A stretch of DNA of 64,000 bases from an uncultured Desulfomonile sp. (GCA_903952205.1 CAJBEZ010000098.1:62001-126000), one strand, 5' to 3'; positions 1 to 10,176 are shown, numbered from the stretch's first letter. Notes: generated by a model not told the origin, from the sequence alone. Numbers and translations: made by a program.

Positions 1-1384
1 AATAGTCACCATTGAATTTCACCACAATAGGCGCCTCGCCTTCTATGTGAAAGTTCTCCTGGATGTTTCTGTCTAGCGCCTCTGGATCTTCAATATTCAG
101 ATTGAACGTTCCGTTGCCTTTAAAGGCGAAATCTCTATACCCCAGGCGTCTGGTGTTTAGATTTACCAATGCTTTTTTAGTATTTATGCGGTATTTGAAG
201 AATGGTGATTCAAGGGACAAAGAGGGTTTTTTACAATCGATCTCCGTATCAATATTCAAGGAATCAAAAGCGCCTTTAATCCTGGCTTTAAGCGCTAATG
301 GACCGTTTACTCGGAAGCCGTTGTTTTCCGATGAAAATATACTTTCGGGCCAGTTTGGGTTCGAAAAGACTTTTACTGAAAGATCCAGATGGGTTGAGTC
401 TGAAAGAGGGGCTTTAACTGTTCCTCTCGTAGTTAATTTGAATTCCTGAGTCTTTGTGTCACCCACAAATATAGTCGCATCGAGCGACACGTCAAGGTCG
501 CTAGTCTCTTCCAATCTCAATCGAGCGGATAATTCCCACCTGTTAATTTTTATCATGACCGGGACATGGCTCAGATAATCACTGAAAACTCCTAATTGCT
601 GTGATTTGGATAAGATGTTAAGTTTTGCCGATCGCACTCTAGGAATAGTCCAATCGACATCGATTTGGCCGTGGAGCGATACGTTCGTAAAGTGATCGTG
701 CTTGCCGGTTAATGCGGAAGTCAGTTCAATAGAAACCATTTGATCCATGTTGGAATGCGCAAGTGAGCCGTGGATGTCCGAAAGAGAAATGACTGTTCGA
801 TCGTCGGGACTCCCTTGCCGGTCAATCCAGTCGACCCTCCCATTAGTGAATTTTATAGCTTGAACTTTCCATCCGACACTTTGAATCGGATGGTTTTCGA
901 TCTTTCCCCAACCAGAAATATTATTGTCTGCTGTAGAAGGTTTGTTTGTATCATCGTTTTCTCTGCCAGGATCAAGCGCCTTTGGCTCAAATGCGGAGAT
1001 AACCGGCACCGAAAGTTTTCCTTGCTGATCTCTAGAAATCAGAGTCCAAAAATTGGATACTGACACGGATTCTATGATCAATTCCTTTCTCAAAAGACTT
1101 CTCAAAGATGGATATAAGACAACGGCCTCGGCGGAGAACATCTGATTTAAGTGGTCATCCTTTATCTCAAGGCCGATAAGAGATATGGAAAGCACACTTG
1201 GAAAGGAATAAGATAGTCTGGAAGAAGCGATAGTGACTTTCAGTCCGAAGCTTCGAGTAAGAAAGTTTTCCACAGAGTTACTGAGCAGGCCGGACTCAGG
1301 CGCCAGTAGCCAGGCGCATGTTACAAAGAGTATCGTCAACGTTGCTAGGATCACAATCGTCGCACGCTTGACAACTCTTTTCAC
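1..1384 (-). CDS. AsmA-like membrane-anchored protein (3' end outside window)
   Basis: An open frame of 461 codons runs off the left edge. I start it at a GTG at 1384, preceded by AGGAGC about 7 nt upstream. Residues 8-28 form one hydrophobic helix, followed by a motif typical of AsmA/DUF748-type proteins (LLSNSVENFLTRSFG), then long beta-rich sequence with no catalytic motif. AsmA-like proteins are inner-membrane anchored, project into the periplasm and are linked to outer-membrane lipid transport or assembly. The gene lies 49 bp behind the YeiH-like gene on the same strand, so they may be co-transcribed. Family assignment rests on the N-terminal anchor and overall character only. Confidence 0.6.
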   Translation of the reverse strand, partial: MKRVVKRATIVILATLTILFVTCAWLLAPESGLLSNSVENFLTRSFGLKVTIASSRLSYSFPSVLSISLIGLEIKDDHLNQMFSAEAVVLYPSLRSLLRKELIIESVSVSNFWTLISRDQQGKLSVPVISAFEPKALDPGRENDDTNKPSTADNNISGWGKIENHPIQSVGWKVQAIKFTNGRVDWIDRQGSPDDRTVISLSDIHGSLAHSNMDQMVSIELTSALTGKHDHFTNVSLHGQIDVDWTIPRVRSAKLNILSKSQQLGVFSDYLSHVPVMIKINRWELSARLRLEETSDLDVSLDATIFVGDTKTQEFKLTTRGTVKAPLSDSTHLDLSVKVFSNPNWPESIFSSENNGFRVNGPLALKARIKGAFDSLNIDTEIDCKKPSLSLESPFFKYRINTKKALVNLNTRRLGYRDFAFKGNGTFNLNIEDPEALDRNIQENFHIEGEAPIVVKFNGDY

Positions 1385-1433
1385 GACCCAAGCTCCTGAT
1401 ATTTATTATGTGTCTTCATTGGCTCCAACTATT

Positions 1434-2912
1434 CTACTGGACTATTTCAGGAGGCATGACACCATGGTAAAAAACCCAGCAAATTAATAACCCTATCCAC
1501 AATATGAACCCGAACACACATAGTCCATAAACTGCGATTACGCGGCCAATCCCAACGACCCAGAGCTTTCGAAAGTTTGCGGCCAAACCGACAGAGAAAA
1601 AACAGAGACTAAAGAAGATGATCCTCAGAGCATTGGCATGGCTGGAGCCTGTTTCCGCCGCCTTGATCATCTGTGGATTAGCTAGCCCAATAGCAACAAT
1701 AGTCAAAAAGGTAAGAGAGAAACCTATTATGAATTTTGGAAATCGTTCCCAGATCTCCCTCGGAGAGACTTTACTTCGGTGGAGCCTCCCTTCTTCATTC
1801 AAGCGATAGGCCGACCAGATGAGAGCCGCTAGAAACGTCCAAACTCCTATGAACGCATCGATAAAGACCCTGGTAGTGGTGGCGGTCATTAGTGCCCACC
1901 CATCTTGCCACCTGATCCCGAGATTGGTAAGCGCATTGGCCCTGATGAGAGAGTCGGCTACGGCTCCACCACCAATAACACCTCCATCAGTTTTGATGGC
2001 AAGACCTATCCAGGCTCCGGCCACAACAGGTTCCCCGTAAAGGAAGGCTCCGGCAATCCTGGGTAAAATTTGAAGTTCAACTAGCGTAAATACGATAATA
2101 ACTGTGGACAGAATTGTCGCCACCTGAGGGTGAGCTCGAATAGCGCCTGCCGTGGCAATGGCAGCGGATGCGCCGGATGTTGAACAGCCGAAAGCGAGAG
2201 GTACCGCCCACTCAGGAGTGAAGTGGAAAAATCGTCGCGAAACAAAGTATACTATCGGCCAGTATATTAGTTGGGCTACAATAGCCAGGCATAATCCGCG
2301 AAAAATCACGGCTCCGGCAAGGCCAAAAGCCCCAACCGCCTTTATTCCAATCACCGCTCCCAGGACGACGATGCCCGTTCTAATGAACCATTCGGGTTTG
2401 GCCGCGTCCTTGAGGAATTCGGCGCCTGAAGGAAAGAAGTTACCGATAATTAAACCAATGATTATGGCGACAATGAACCCTTTTTCTCCCAGACTCAACG
2501 ACCAGGGAATATCAAAGGCTATGCGCATCTCGGGAGTAGCGGCGATATATGCGTAATTGCATGCAACCATGCATCCAAACACCACCCAGAATATGATGGT
2601 AAAGCCAACCGCGTATCTCAACAGGTTTTTCCCCATGGCTACCATTGCTAAGCCTGTGAGACCTAATATAAAAATATAAGTCAAAACTGCCGACATAATC
2701 CCGGACAAATGCTGGTAACCGTCAGAAATTGGTCTTACCGACTGTCCGATGTCTGTCCACACACGGTGCTGTACTGTCCAGCCGAGAAGATCTTTTTCGA
2801 AAATAGGTCCAAGGGCCAAAATAAAGACAAATAGGCCAATCCAGACCGCCCACCAGTCGTCACTTTTTAGAATAGACTGTCCAGTTGGGATAGGGGGATT
2901 ATCGCCCGGCAC
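1434..2912 (-). CDS. UPF0324/YeiH-family putative sulfate exporter
   Basis: A roughly 490-residue integral membrane protein with about a dozen hydrophobic segments. The conserved UPF0324 core is recognisable: FGCSTSGASAAIATAGAIRA in the middle and AIKTDGGVIGGGAVADSL further on. The family is annotated as putative sulfate exporter but the substrate is unproven. The open frame extends to a TTG at 2945. I prefer the GTG at 2912 because AGGAG sits 7 nt in front of it and nothing comparable precedes the TTG. The N-terminal third (residues about 20-130) is longer than in short YeiH proteins. In a sulfate reducer, efflux of sulfite, sulfate or taurine-derived anions would be plausible; that is inference. 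Confidence 0.85.
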   Translation of the reverse strand: MPGDNPPIPTGQSILKSDDWWAVWIGLFVFILALGPIFEKDLLGWTVQHRVWTDIGQSVRPISDGYQHLSGIMSAVLTYIFILGLTGLAMVAMGKNLLRYAVGFTIIFWVVFGCMVACNYAYIAATPEMRIAFDIPWSLSLGEKGFIVAIIIGLIIGNFFPSGAEFLKDAAKPEWFIRTGIVVLGAVIGIKAVGAFGLAGAVIFRGLCLAIVAQLIYWPIVYFVSRRFFHFTPEWAVPLAFGCSTSGASAAIATAGAIRAHPQVATILSTVIIVFTLVELQILPRIAGAFLYGEPVVAGAWIGLAIKTDGGVIGGGAVADSLIRANALTNLGIRWQDGWALMTATTTRVFIDAFIGVWTFLAALIWSAYRLNEEGRLHRSKVSPREIWERFPKFIIGFSLTFLTIVAIGLANPQMIKAAETGSSHANALRIIFFSLCFFSVGLAANFRKLWVVGIGRVIAVYGLCVFGFILWIGLLICWVFYHGVMPPEIVQ

Positions 2913-3218
2913 TTGGTGACTCCTCTCAAAATTAACATCAAACAACTACGGGAAATACCGCTATATTGACATCAGCACAACAATGTCCTTTGTACAGTTT
3001 TTCGATTGATAACCCAGGCATATCAAGTTCTATTCTGAGTAAGGGATTGAAAATACATCTAATTCAAAGACCTTGTCTTATGTCGAGAGTATCGCTGTTG
3101 AAATTTTTTGTAAACCGCTTCGAACAATTATGATAAATTGATTTCCTGAAACCCACTCTTTCTTTTCTATATCCCACAAAAAGGGAAATTTGAGCGACAT
3201 TCTTTAACTGGAGCAACC

Positions 3219-4514
3219 ATGAATAAACTTAAATCCCGCCACAATGATTCTGTGTTGCGCATTCCTCTTGAGCGAAAACAATGGGTACTCCTGCTGACAG
3301 AAATTGAGGCTCCAAAAGTCCTGACGAAGCGAATCCAATTTGCCCAAGTCGTTGAGGACCATTTTAACATGAGTCTGAAAAAAGAGCAGTGGGACGAGCT
3401 TATCGGCTGTGTCGAAATCCAGGCGAACCGGAGCAGGAAACCCAGAATTCAGAAAGAGTTACGTACACTACTCGATTATTTAAGGCAATTCCTACCTCAA
3501 AACGTCATCGATATTAATGTTTATCGTGGCCAGCAGAAGGGTCTGGATCAAACGGGAGATCAGGAAAATATGGCTTATTCCCATAAGTTTTCCGATCCAT
3601 ATTTTTCGATGGAAGAGGAGATTTTCTCGTCTATCGAAAATGATCATCCGGTTTTACCTCCGGGACTGGAGGAAGCGCTTTTGATGTCCCTTGACCCTCA
3701 TGCGTGGATTGCAAATTCTGAAGTCAGTGGCCTGACCTGGGACCAGCTCAAACAAATTCTTGACAGTGATTGGGATAATGACCTTGGAACAATAAGGTTC
3801 AACAAATCTCTAAGCCTGAAAGAATTGCAGGCTTCGTTTATACTAGAGAATGCCAGGATCATTCTCAGTGAGGTTGCTTCTTGTAGTGGAGTCAAAGCTA
3901 CAGTGACCGGGAGATTTAATCGAAAATTTGTATCGCATATTTTGACGCTGATGAAAATGCCGGACGATTTCCTGGAGGATCCATATTACCTAAACAAGGT
4001 CCTCAACGAACAGGATGTTTTTTATTTACACATCATTAGAACAATCCTGGACATTTCCCACCTTATGGCATTGAAAAAAGGGGTTTTAGTCGTTACAAAG
4101 AACGGAGAGCGGCTGCTCAAAGACGATAGAGCGGGACAACTCTTTCACCTTCTGTTCAAGACCTTTTTTACAGGATTCAATCTCGCTTACCTTGATCAAA
4201 TGGCCGAAACTAAAGGTTTGCAAGAGACGATCGCATATTCGCTGTTCATGGTTTCCAGGATGGACATGAAATGGAGAAGAAAAGATGAATTGACGACTTT
4301 TTTACTATTACCGCCGGTAATGTTGGAAATGCAGGAAACCATCACTGAACCATCCTACTATTTTTTTTCTCGGTTCCTGAGACCTTTGATTAATTTTGGA
4401 TTAATGGAATCTCGAACCGTAGACTTGGACAAGTCTCGTTATGGCGAGTTAGAGATTCGTAAAACTCCGCTTTTCGACAAGTTTATCTCTTTTCGTATGA
4501 ATTGCGAATGTTGA
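3219..4514 (+). CDS. Protein of unknown function, 431 aa
   Basis: I do not recognise a named family. The protein is soluble, with no signal peptide or membrane helix. Its last 170 residues contain a winged-helix-like stretch (GVLVVTKNGERLL at about 290-302) followed by hydrophobic helices. That arrangement is reminiscent of the C-terminal part of some pRiA4b ORF-3-like/SEC-C proteins, but the N-terminus does not show that domain. Start ATG has GGAG 8 nt upstream. It overlaps the convergent NRDE gene by 32 bp at the 3' ends, so the two transcripts would be complementary there. Confidence 0.7.
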   Translation: MNKLKSRHNDSVLRIPLERKQWVLLLTEIEAPKVLTKRIQFAQVVEDHFNMSLKKEQWDELIGCVEIQANRSRKPRIQKELRTLLDYLRQFLPQNVIDINVYRGQQKGLDQTGDQENMAYSHKFSDPYFSMEEEIFSSIENDHPVLPPGLEEALLMSLDPHAWIANSEVSGLTWDQLKQILDSDWDNDLGTIRFNKSLSLKELQASFILENARIILSEVASCSGVKATVTGRFNRKFVSHILTLMKMPDDFLEDPYYLNKVLNEQDVFYLHIIRTILDISHLMALKKGVLVVTKNGERLLKDDRAGQLFHLLFKTFFTGFNLAYLDQMAETKGLQETIAYSLFMVSRMDMKWRRKDELTTFLLLPPVMLEMQETITEPSYYFFSRFLRPLINFGLMESRTVDLDKSRYGELEIRKTPLFDKFISFRMNCEC

Positions 4515-5271
4515 ATTCAAACGTTTTTTCGTTGAAACGACTGGGATTGCAATTGTCATAGGTTCTTTCCGTAAAAGTCGCATTGTTCTCAAAATCGACC
4601 AGTAAGACAACCGAAGAACGAGTGCCATATGATTCGCTTGCGACAAATATTGGGGCAAGAATCCTTTCCCACTCCAGTCCTACTCCAGTGTTAGGGAGAA
4701 ATTCATCTTTGGGTTGAGTCCTATCAGCAAGAATCTCAAAAAGGACTTCTGAAGTGAGATTCTGTTCGCTTGAAAGTGTTTGCAGAAATGCGATCTTGCC
4801 TCGAACTACTTTTGGCCAGGGAGTATCGAGCAACTGATTACTAAGCCCATAGACTCCCGTTCCGAGGATTCTCGGCTCAGTCTCCCTGTTGGACAAAAAA
4901 TATAACTGACGGTGATCTCCAAACAGCAGGTTAAATTCATTGTAATTGTGGGAGCCACGAACCAAACTTTCTGCATATTTTGGGGGATCTCCTTCATTCC
5001 TAAGGAATTCGCTGACCAGGAAGCCTCTGGAGATGGCATTCTGTTTTCTACCGGAAGGATTGCGGAAGTTTGTCAAGGCTGCTAATCCACCCTGTGTTGT
5101 GATCCCCAACCATGTCCCCTTTTCACGTAAATCACGGCCTGCAAGAATATTGGGGGCGTCTTCCCAGAAATGAGCCGATGCTGTGGGCCTGTCAAGAAAC
5201 TCGTCACGATTGCCCATGAAAATGAGTCGATACTGAGGGTGGCGATTAATAGAGAGTAAAATTAGACACAT
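4483..5271 (-). CDS. NRDE/TANGO2-family protein
   Basis: A 262-residue protein with the signature of the NRDE (TANGO2) family: Met-Cys at the very N-terminus, the motif N21-R-D-E24, then WLGI and ALTNFR further on. The frame is open to 5367, but starting at 5271 puts Cys at position 2, as in the family, and leaves GGGAGG about 4 nt before the ATG. Family members resemble N-terminal nucleophile hydrolases; TANGO2 proteins have been tied to Golgi organisation and haem handling in eukaryotes, while bacterial roles are unsettled. Divergent from the Fsr-type transporter, with a 281-bp shared upstream region. Confidence 0.85.
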   Translation of the reverse strand: MCLILLSINRHPQYRLIFMGNRDEFLDRPTASAHFWEDAPNILAGRDLREKGTWLGITTQGGLAALTNFRNPSGRKQNAISRGFLVSEFLRNEGDPPKYAESLVRGSHNYNEFNLLFGDHRQLYFLSNRETEPRILGTGVYGLSNQLLDTPWPKVVRGKIAFLQTLSSEQNLTSEVLFEILADRTQPKDEFLPNTGVGLEWERILAPIFVASESYGTRSSVVLLVDFENNATFTERTYDNCNPSRFNEKTFEFNIRNSYEKR

Positions 5272-5552
5272 TCGGCCTCCCAAACGGATCTTGGTTTTCG
5301 GTTGTAGATCAGTTGTAAAGATAAAGCCTGTTAAGAATCTATTGGCAATTTCCGCGCATAATTTCAATTGAGTGGCTTATATTCAAGGCAAAGCAATTTG
5401 CTGAATCCTGGACGGCTCCAAAGACCGGTCCTTTAATATATGTGCGCATTGGGTTCAATAATGCTATAGAGTGCCCGGAGTAACAAGTATTTGTCAGTAA
5501 CCAGTCCATATTCACCGATTGCGCCGGGCAAACTCTTTGGAGAATACAAAGA

Positions 5553-6752
5553 ATGAGTGAAAAAACCACCATATACAACCCTTTTAATCTGAAGGTGCTG
5601 TGTGTCCTTTCTCTTGGACATTTGGCGACAGATATTTCTCAGAGCGCTCTTCCCGCTATTCTGCCATTCCTGAAAGCAAAATTGGCGTTGTCCTACGCTA
5701 TGTCGGGGGCAATCTTAATGGCCTCCAACATCACTTCGTCCGTTATACAGCCAATTTTCGGTTATCTTTCGGACCAAAAGGGCAAACCTGTCCTGCTTCC
5801 AATAGGATGTCTATTCGCAGGTCTTGGCTTGTCGTTTATCGCCGTTCCGGAAAGCTACTGGGCGGTCATGTTGCTGGTAATGGTCAGCGGTCTCGGAATA
5901 GCCTGCTACCATCCGGAAGGATTCAAAACGGCCAGTTTCTTTACCGGAAGCAGGATGGCGACTGGGATGGCGGTATTTACGATCGGTGGAAACATTGGCT
6001 TAGCGCTGGGCCCTTTAGCGCCAACATTTATAATATCTCATTTCGGGCTCGATTATCTTCCACTGATGTTGGTATTTTCAATGATTTTTCTTTTTAGTTT
6101 GTTTTTCGCATGGGGTTCCATAGGACACACTAGACGGTCCCTTGCGGCCAAAGGAAAGGCTAGGAAAGAAATTAAGAGGGGAACTCTTGTGTCTGTGGGG
6201 TTGATAATTGCCGCAGTCATAATGCGATCCTGGACACATTTTGGACTTATGGCATACATCCCGTTCTACTATATAGATTACGAAAAGGGTGATCCTCTTT
6301 ACGCTGGGACTCTCGTGTCGATGTTTCTTTTTGGCGGCGCAATTGGTACGCTCATAGGAGCTCCTCTGGCGGATCGATTCGGGCACAAGCGATATTTTAT
6401 ATTCTCCCTGGCATTGAGCACGATCCTCTTTCCTCTAATCTTGTTTACACATGGAATGATGTTATTCTTGAGCCTCGGCTTAGTGGGTATGGCTTTAATT
6501 TCGAGCTTCACAGTGACTATGGTCATGGCCCAGGAACTTCTTCCCAACAATTTAGGTGTCGCATCAGGATTGCTGGCGGGATTTGCAATTGGAACAGGCG
6601 GCATAGGGGTAACTCTTTTGGGCGTTATAGCCGACCACTTTGGAGTCCCAGCGGCTTTAAAATCGATAATGGCGCTTCCTGCAGTGGGTCTGGCGATAAG
6701 TTGTTTCATTCGATATCCTCCTGCTTTACCCTCTCTTGAACATGAAAAATAG
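5553..6752 (+). CDS. MFS transporter, Fsr (fosmidomycin resistance)-like
   Basis: A 399-residue major-facilitator protein with 12 predicted membrane helices. The N-terminal motif GHLATDISQSALPAILPFL and the later CYHPEGF match the Fsr/fosmidomycin-resistance subgroup (usual length about 400). GYLSDQKGKP is the MFS loop 2-3 motif. GGAG lies 10 nt before the ATG. Its stop overlaps the next start by 11 bp, so this exporter and the predicted outer-membrane protein behind it are translationally coupled. Natural substrate unknown. Confidence 0.88.
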   Translation: MSEKTTIYNPFNLKVLCVLSLGHLATDISQSALPAILPFLKAKLALSYAMSGAILMASNITSSVIQPIFGYLSDQKGKPVLLPIGCLFAGLGLSFIAVPESYWAVMLLVMVSGLGIACYHPEGFKTASFFTGSRMATGMAVFTIGGNIGLALGPLAPTFIISHFGLDYLPLMLVFSMIFLFSLFFAWGSIGHTRRSLAAKGKARKEIKRGTLVSVGLIIAAVIMRSWTHFGLMAYIPFYYIDYEKGDPLYAGTLVSMFLFGGAIGTLIGAPLADRFGHKRYFIFSLALSTILFPLILFTHGMMLFLSLGLVGMALISSFTVTMVMAQELLPNNLGVASGLLAGFAIGTGGIGVTLLGVIADHFGVPAALKSIMALPAVGLAISCFIRYPPALPSLEHEK

Positions 6753-7776
6753 GCTAATCCTTTGGTTGATAGTCTTTTTAGTGGCGGGTAACGCCCCTGT
6801 GGAATATCTGACCAGTTACGCAGGAGCAGATTGGCTATTGCCGAAAGCTAGGATCTTCAACGGTTTTAGAGAACTTCTGCCCGATATTGGGATTCCGAAC
6901 ATGGGCCGAGTGCAAATCAAACCTTCAGGTAAATTCGGTTACCGCAGAGTAGGTTGGAAAGCCGGAATTCCAATTCCATACAAGTTTCTTTTTAACGATT
7001 CAGCCGACGTGGTCGGAGATTATTACACCATCAAACCCAAAGAAGTTGACCTATGGGTCGGCGAAGCGTCAGTCCAGGCTGAGTTCAGTTCGGGCCTTGC
7101 GGTATTTACCACAGTTTCGGGGAACATTCTGCAGAGCGCTCTCAACAACTGGTTTCCTGAGACTCGCGAAGAGGCGGAACGCCTCCTCTGGAGACAACGA
7201 GAATTCTTATGGATGGAGGCTGATTTCGGTTTAATTCAACCAGTGTTGGGTCCCCTTTGCATGGAAGTTGGTCTCAGATACGATGATTTTCGATTGGTGT
7301 TCAAAGAGCCCTATGAGACACGAACTCTAGGTGGATCGAAAATTTCTTCGGTCAATCTAAGAGCCTATGAGGCTCAAAGCAGAACTTGGATTCCGTATAT
7401 AGGGATTGGATTCAATAGTTGGTCGTTGAAGGCTTTTATAATTGGCAGCCTGTTTGCGCCGTCAAAAACTAGACTGGAAACGAGAGTGTCCGCCAACTCT
7501 TCTCAATTGTTGGGTGTGTCATGTTTCACAGCTTTTGAAACTGATGAACCCGCCACATACATAGAGTTCAATGCGCAGTATCTCATGAATTGGATTCCCC
7601 TGGTTAACCTGAGCATTTGGGGAAAATCCGGTTGGTTGCAGGTGTCGGGCAGAGGCGAAATAGACAACTCCTGTTCATTTTCCCCCGGCTTTTCAGTCCA
7701 ACCATTCGAGGAGATAACTCTAACGGTTAACCGATACGATATTGCCGCTGGACTTTCCGTGAATATAGTTTTCTAA
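6742..7776 (+). CDS. Predicted outer-membrane beta-barrel protein
   Basis: About 344 residues. An N-terminal signal peptide is followed by alternating hydrophobic/polar strands rich in aromatic residues, and the chain ends in Phe (NIVF), as do many outer-membrane proteins. An ATG (6742) and an in-frame TTG two codons upstream are both possible; I use the ATG. The start lies inside the 3' end of the Fsr-like exporter gene. No family name recognised; the barrel call comes from composition and the C-terminal aromatic. A joint inner/outer membrane export route with the upstream MFS protein is a plausible reading. Confidence 0.6.
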   Translation: MKNRLILWLIVFLVAGNAPVEYLTSYAGADWLLPKARIFNGFRELLPDIGIPNMGRVQIKPSGKFGYRRVGWKAGIPIPYKFLFNDSADVVGDYYTIKPKEVDLWVGEASVQAEFSSGLAVFTTVSGNILQSALNNWFPETREEAERLLWRQREFLWMEADFGLIQPVLGPLCMEVGLRYDDFRLVFKEPYETRTLGGSKISSVNLRAYEAQSRTWIPYIGIGFNSWSLKAFIIGSLFAPSKTRLETRVSANSSQLLGVSCFTAFETDEPATYIEFNAQYLMNWIPLVNLSIWGKSGWLQVSGRGEIDNSCSFSPGFSVQPFEEITLTVNRYDIAAGLSVNIVF

Positions 7777-7839
7777 TTAACTTGAACCATGCTCGAAGAG
7801 CAGTTCAACATTTTAGTCAGGAAAGAGAGAAGCGCATTT

Positions 7840-8706
7840 ATGAATCTAACTGAGACCCTATTGGAAATCCGTGATGGAATCGCCACTGTAACCCTGAATC
7901 GACCAGATCAGATGAACGCTTTCACGCTGACTATGGGCAAGGAACTGGAGATGATCTTTGAGGAGGCCGACAGGGATGACTCAATCCGGGTGGTTGTAGT
8001 CACCGGCGCCGGCAAGGCTTTCTGCGCTGGGGCGGATCTTTCGTATGGGGTCCTAACCTTTGACGTGTCCAGACGGGAAGGGCGAGAAATTGCCGGAGAC
8101 GAACATAGAGATGAGGGAGGCAAAGTCGCGATGGCAATCTGGCGATGCCGTAAGCCCGTGATTGGCGCCATAAATGGTCATGCTGTAGGAGTGGGGATAA
8201 CCATGACGCTTCCCATGGATATGCGCATCGTAGCGGCGGACGCCAAGATAGGGTTTGTGTTTACCCGAAGAGGAGTGGTCCCTGAAGCTTGTTCATCATG
8301 GTTTCTGCCCCGGTTGATAGGAATGTCCAAGACAGCGGAACTCGTTTACACAGGCAGGGTATTTCGAGCTTCGGATGAAGCCGGCTCTGGTCTATTCAGC
8401 TATGTGCTGGACAAAGGCTCAGTGTTGGATAAAGCCTTAGATATTGCGGTGGAGATTGCCAAGAACACGTCAGCGGTGTCCGTCGCCTTGAGTAAAGGCC
8501 TTCTTTGGCATGGGCTCACCGAAAAAGATCCGGAGACAGTTCATTTGCTTGACTCTCGATGTTTCTACTGGAGTGGTTTTCAGAAAGACGCCTTTGAAGG
8601 TGTCATGAGTTTTCTTGAAAAAAGACCACCCAATTTCACAATGAGCCCAACGGCGGATATGCCTTCTTTCTATCCCTGGTGGACAAGTGACAACGAACAG
8701 GTGTGA
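7840..8706 (+). CDS. Enoyl-CoA hydratase/isomerase family protein
   Basis: Crotonase fold: VTLNRPDQMNAF near the N-terminus, the oxyanion-hole segment AGKAFCAGADLSYG, then GHAVGVGITMTLPMD and FTRRGVVPEACSSWFLPRLIG. These enzymes hydrate, isomerise or otherwise transform acyl-CoA thioesters in the cytoplasm. The frame opens at 7789, but the 17 extra residues lie outside the family, so I use the ATG at 7840 (weak GAGAG upstream). The acidic residue in VVPEACS fits one of the usual catalytic positions. It lies 63 bp after the beta-barrel gene on the same strand. Confidence 0.88.
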   Translation: MNLTETLLEIRDGIATVTLNRPDQMNAFTLTMGKELEMIFEEADRDDSIRVVVVTGAGKAFCAGADLSYGVLTFDVSRREGREIAGDEHRDEGGKVAMAIWRCRKPVIGAINGHAVGVGITMTLPMDMRIVAADAKIGFVFTRRGVVPEACSSWFLPRLIGMSKTAELVYTGRVFRASDEAGSGLFSYVLDKGSVLDKALDIAVEIAKNTSAVSVALSKGLLWHGLTEKDPETVHLLDSRCFYWSGFQKDAFEGVMSFLEKRPPNFTMSPTADMPSFYPWWTSDNEQV

Positions 8707-8778
8707 CCTCGATCCAAAGAAGCTCAATAGGACTTTTGAATCTCCGTTATTTTTGAGGTGACGTAATTTTGAGGGGCA

Positions 8779-9153
8779 TCATTGGGGTTCGTCAATGAAG
8801 TGGTCAAGTTGGTCCTGGGTTGTGTACCAAACTTCCCCTTCATCAGTCTCTATTTTGAGTAACGGACCTTCTATTCCAAGCAGTTTTACACGTTGTGTCC
8901 GCAAGGTGGTAACTTTGCCGGCTTTGATCAAGTCCGGCAACAGTGATTGTCGTTTTTTCGGCCCGTAGTCGGGATATTCCTCGACAATCTCCTGATAGGT
9001 CTCAACGCTGGGGAAAACAATTGCGCCATCACTGGCCTGATATACTTCGCTTTCGGGATTGCTGTCGTAGTCAATCAGTATCCATGACACACAAAATATG
9101 CTCAGAATTATGAGCATGATCACAGCCAATGGAATCAGTCTGTTCAAACTCAT
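8779..9153 (-). CDS. Small single-span membrane protein, unknown function
   Basis: 124 residues: one hydrophobic helix at about 4-27, then an acidic soluble domain ending near DQLDHFIDEPQ. Start chosen at the ATG at 9153 because AGGA lies 7 nt upstream; the frame continues to a TTG at 9171. The soluble part would face the periplasm if the helix is a signal anchor. No recognised domain. It is transcribed against both neighbouring crotonase genes. Confidence 0.6.
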   Translation of the reverse strand: MSLNRLIPLAVIMLIILSIFCVSWILIDYDSNPESEVYQASDGAIVFPSVETYQEIVEEYPDYGPKKRQSLLPDLIKAGKVTTLRTQRVKLLGIEGPLLKIETDEGEVWYTTQDQLDHFIDEPQ

Positions 9154-9393
9154 GGTTTGTTCCTTTGACAAAACCTTGTTGATTCTGTATCACAAGTTCG
9201 TTTTAAAAATATTTTCCGGCAGTCGTGTAGAGGTCAAATAGAATTTAGTTCAATGCACGGCATAGAGGCTGTACAATGATGATTTGTTAAGTCTGGAAAG
9301 CCTCTTTAATGGAGATTGTTCATCAATTCCAGGTTGAAAGTCAACAAAGCAACGCTATTGACAGGGTTCGTTTTAATATAACGAGGAGGATAT

Positions 9394-10176
9394 TTGAAGG
9401 CATATCAAACAATTCTAGTCGAGAAGTCAGGCAGCCACGTAGGGGCTATAACACTCAATAGGCCCGACCATCTAAACACTTTCAGCAGCCAAATGGCTCA
9501 TGAACTGAATGACGCATTGCTAAGCCTGGACAACGACCCAGAGGTCAGGGCAATCCTGATAAAGGGCGCAGGTAGGGGCTTTAGCGCTGGAATAGACGTC
9601 AATGAGATGTTTGGAAAGTCCACGACTGAGCATCGAGATTGGGTCCACAGCATGGAAAAGCCTTTGATTACATTGACGGAATTGAACAAGCCAGTTGTGG
9701 CGCAAGTCCATGGGGCAGCCGTTGCAAACGGAACAGGACTGGTTGCCGCCGCAGATCTGGCAGTCGCTTCCGATGACGCCCGATTCGGATTGACAGCGAT
9801 AAGAATAGGGCTGTCTTGCTTGGGGCCAATTATTCCGGTAATGCGCCTGGTTGGACGTAAACAGGCGCTGGAGCTTTTGCTCGGTGGGGATTTAATAGGG
9901 GCTCAGGAGGCACTGCAAATGGGACTGATAAATAAAGTAGTCCCTAGGGATGAGCTTGAAAAAGTATCCTGGAGAATGGTAGAGGGGCTGGCAAGCAAAA
10001 GCCCATGCGCCATGCAAATCAGCAAGAGATCTTTTTACGCCGCTGCGGAAATGGATTATCGCCAGGCCTTCGAATATATGAACGAAGCGTTTGCGCGGCT
10101 TTGTTCTACTGAGGATGCGCAAGAAGGAGTGAAAGCCTTTTTGGAGAAAAGAAAACCATCATGGAAAGGGTGTTGA
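9394..10176 (+). CDS. Enoyl-CoA hydratase/isomerase family protein
   Basis: A 260-residue crotonase of standard length: ITLNRPDHLNTFS, oxyanion-hole region GAGRGFSAGIDVNEMFG, GAAVANGTGLVAAADLAVAS and ALQMGLINKVV. TTG start with GAGGAGG 4-5 nt upstream. The usual first catalytic Glu position (in the ANGTG helix region) lacks an acid, so isomerase or other crotonase chemistry is as likely as hydratase. Separate transcription from the first crotonase because the small membrane-protein gene lies between on the other strand. Confidence 0.85.
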   Translation: MKAYQTILVEKSGSHVGAITLNRPDHLNTFSSQMAHELNDALLSLDNDPEVRAILIKGAGRGFSAGIDVNEMFGKSTTEHRDWVHSMEKPLITLTELNKPVVAQVHGAAVANGTGLVAAADLAVASDDARFGLTAIRIGLSCLGPIIPVMRLVGRKQALELLLGGDLIGAQEALQMGLINKVVPRDELEKVSWRMVEGLASKSPCAMQISKRSFYAAAEMDYRQAFEYMNEAFARLCSTEDAQEGVKAFLEKRKPSWKGC

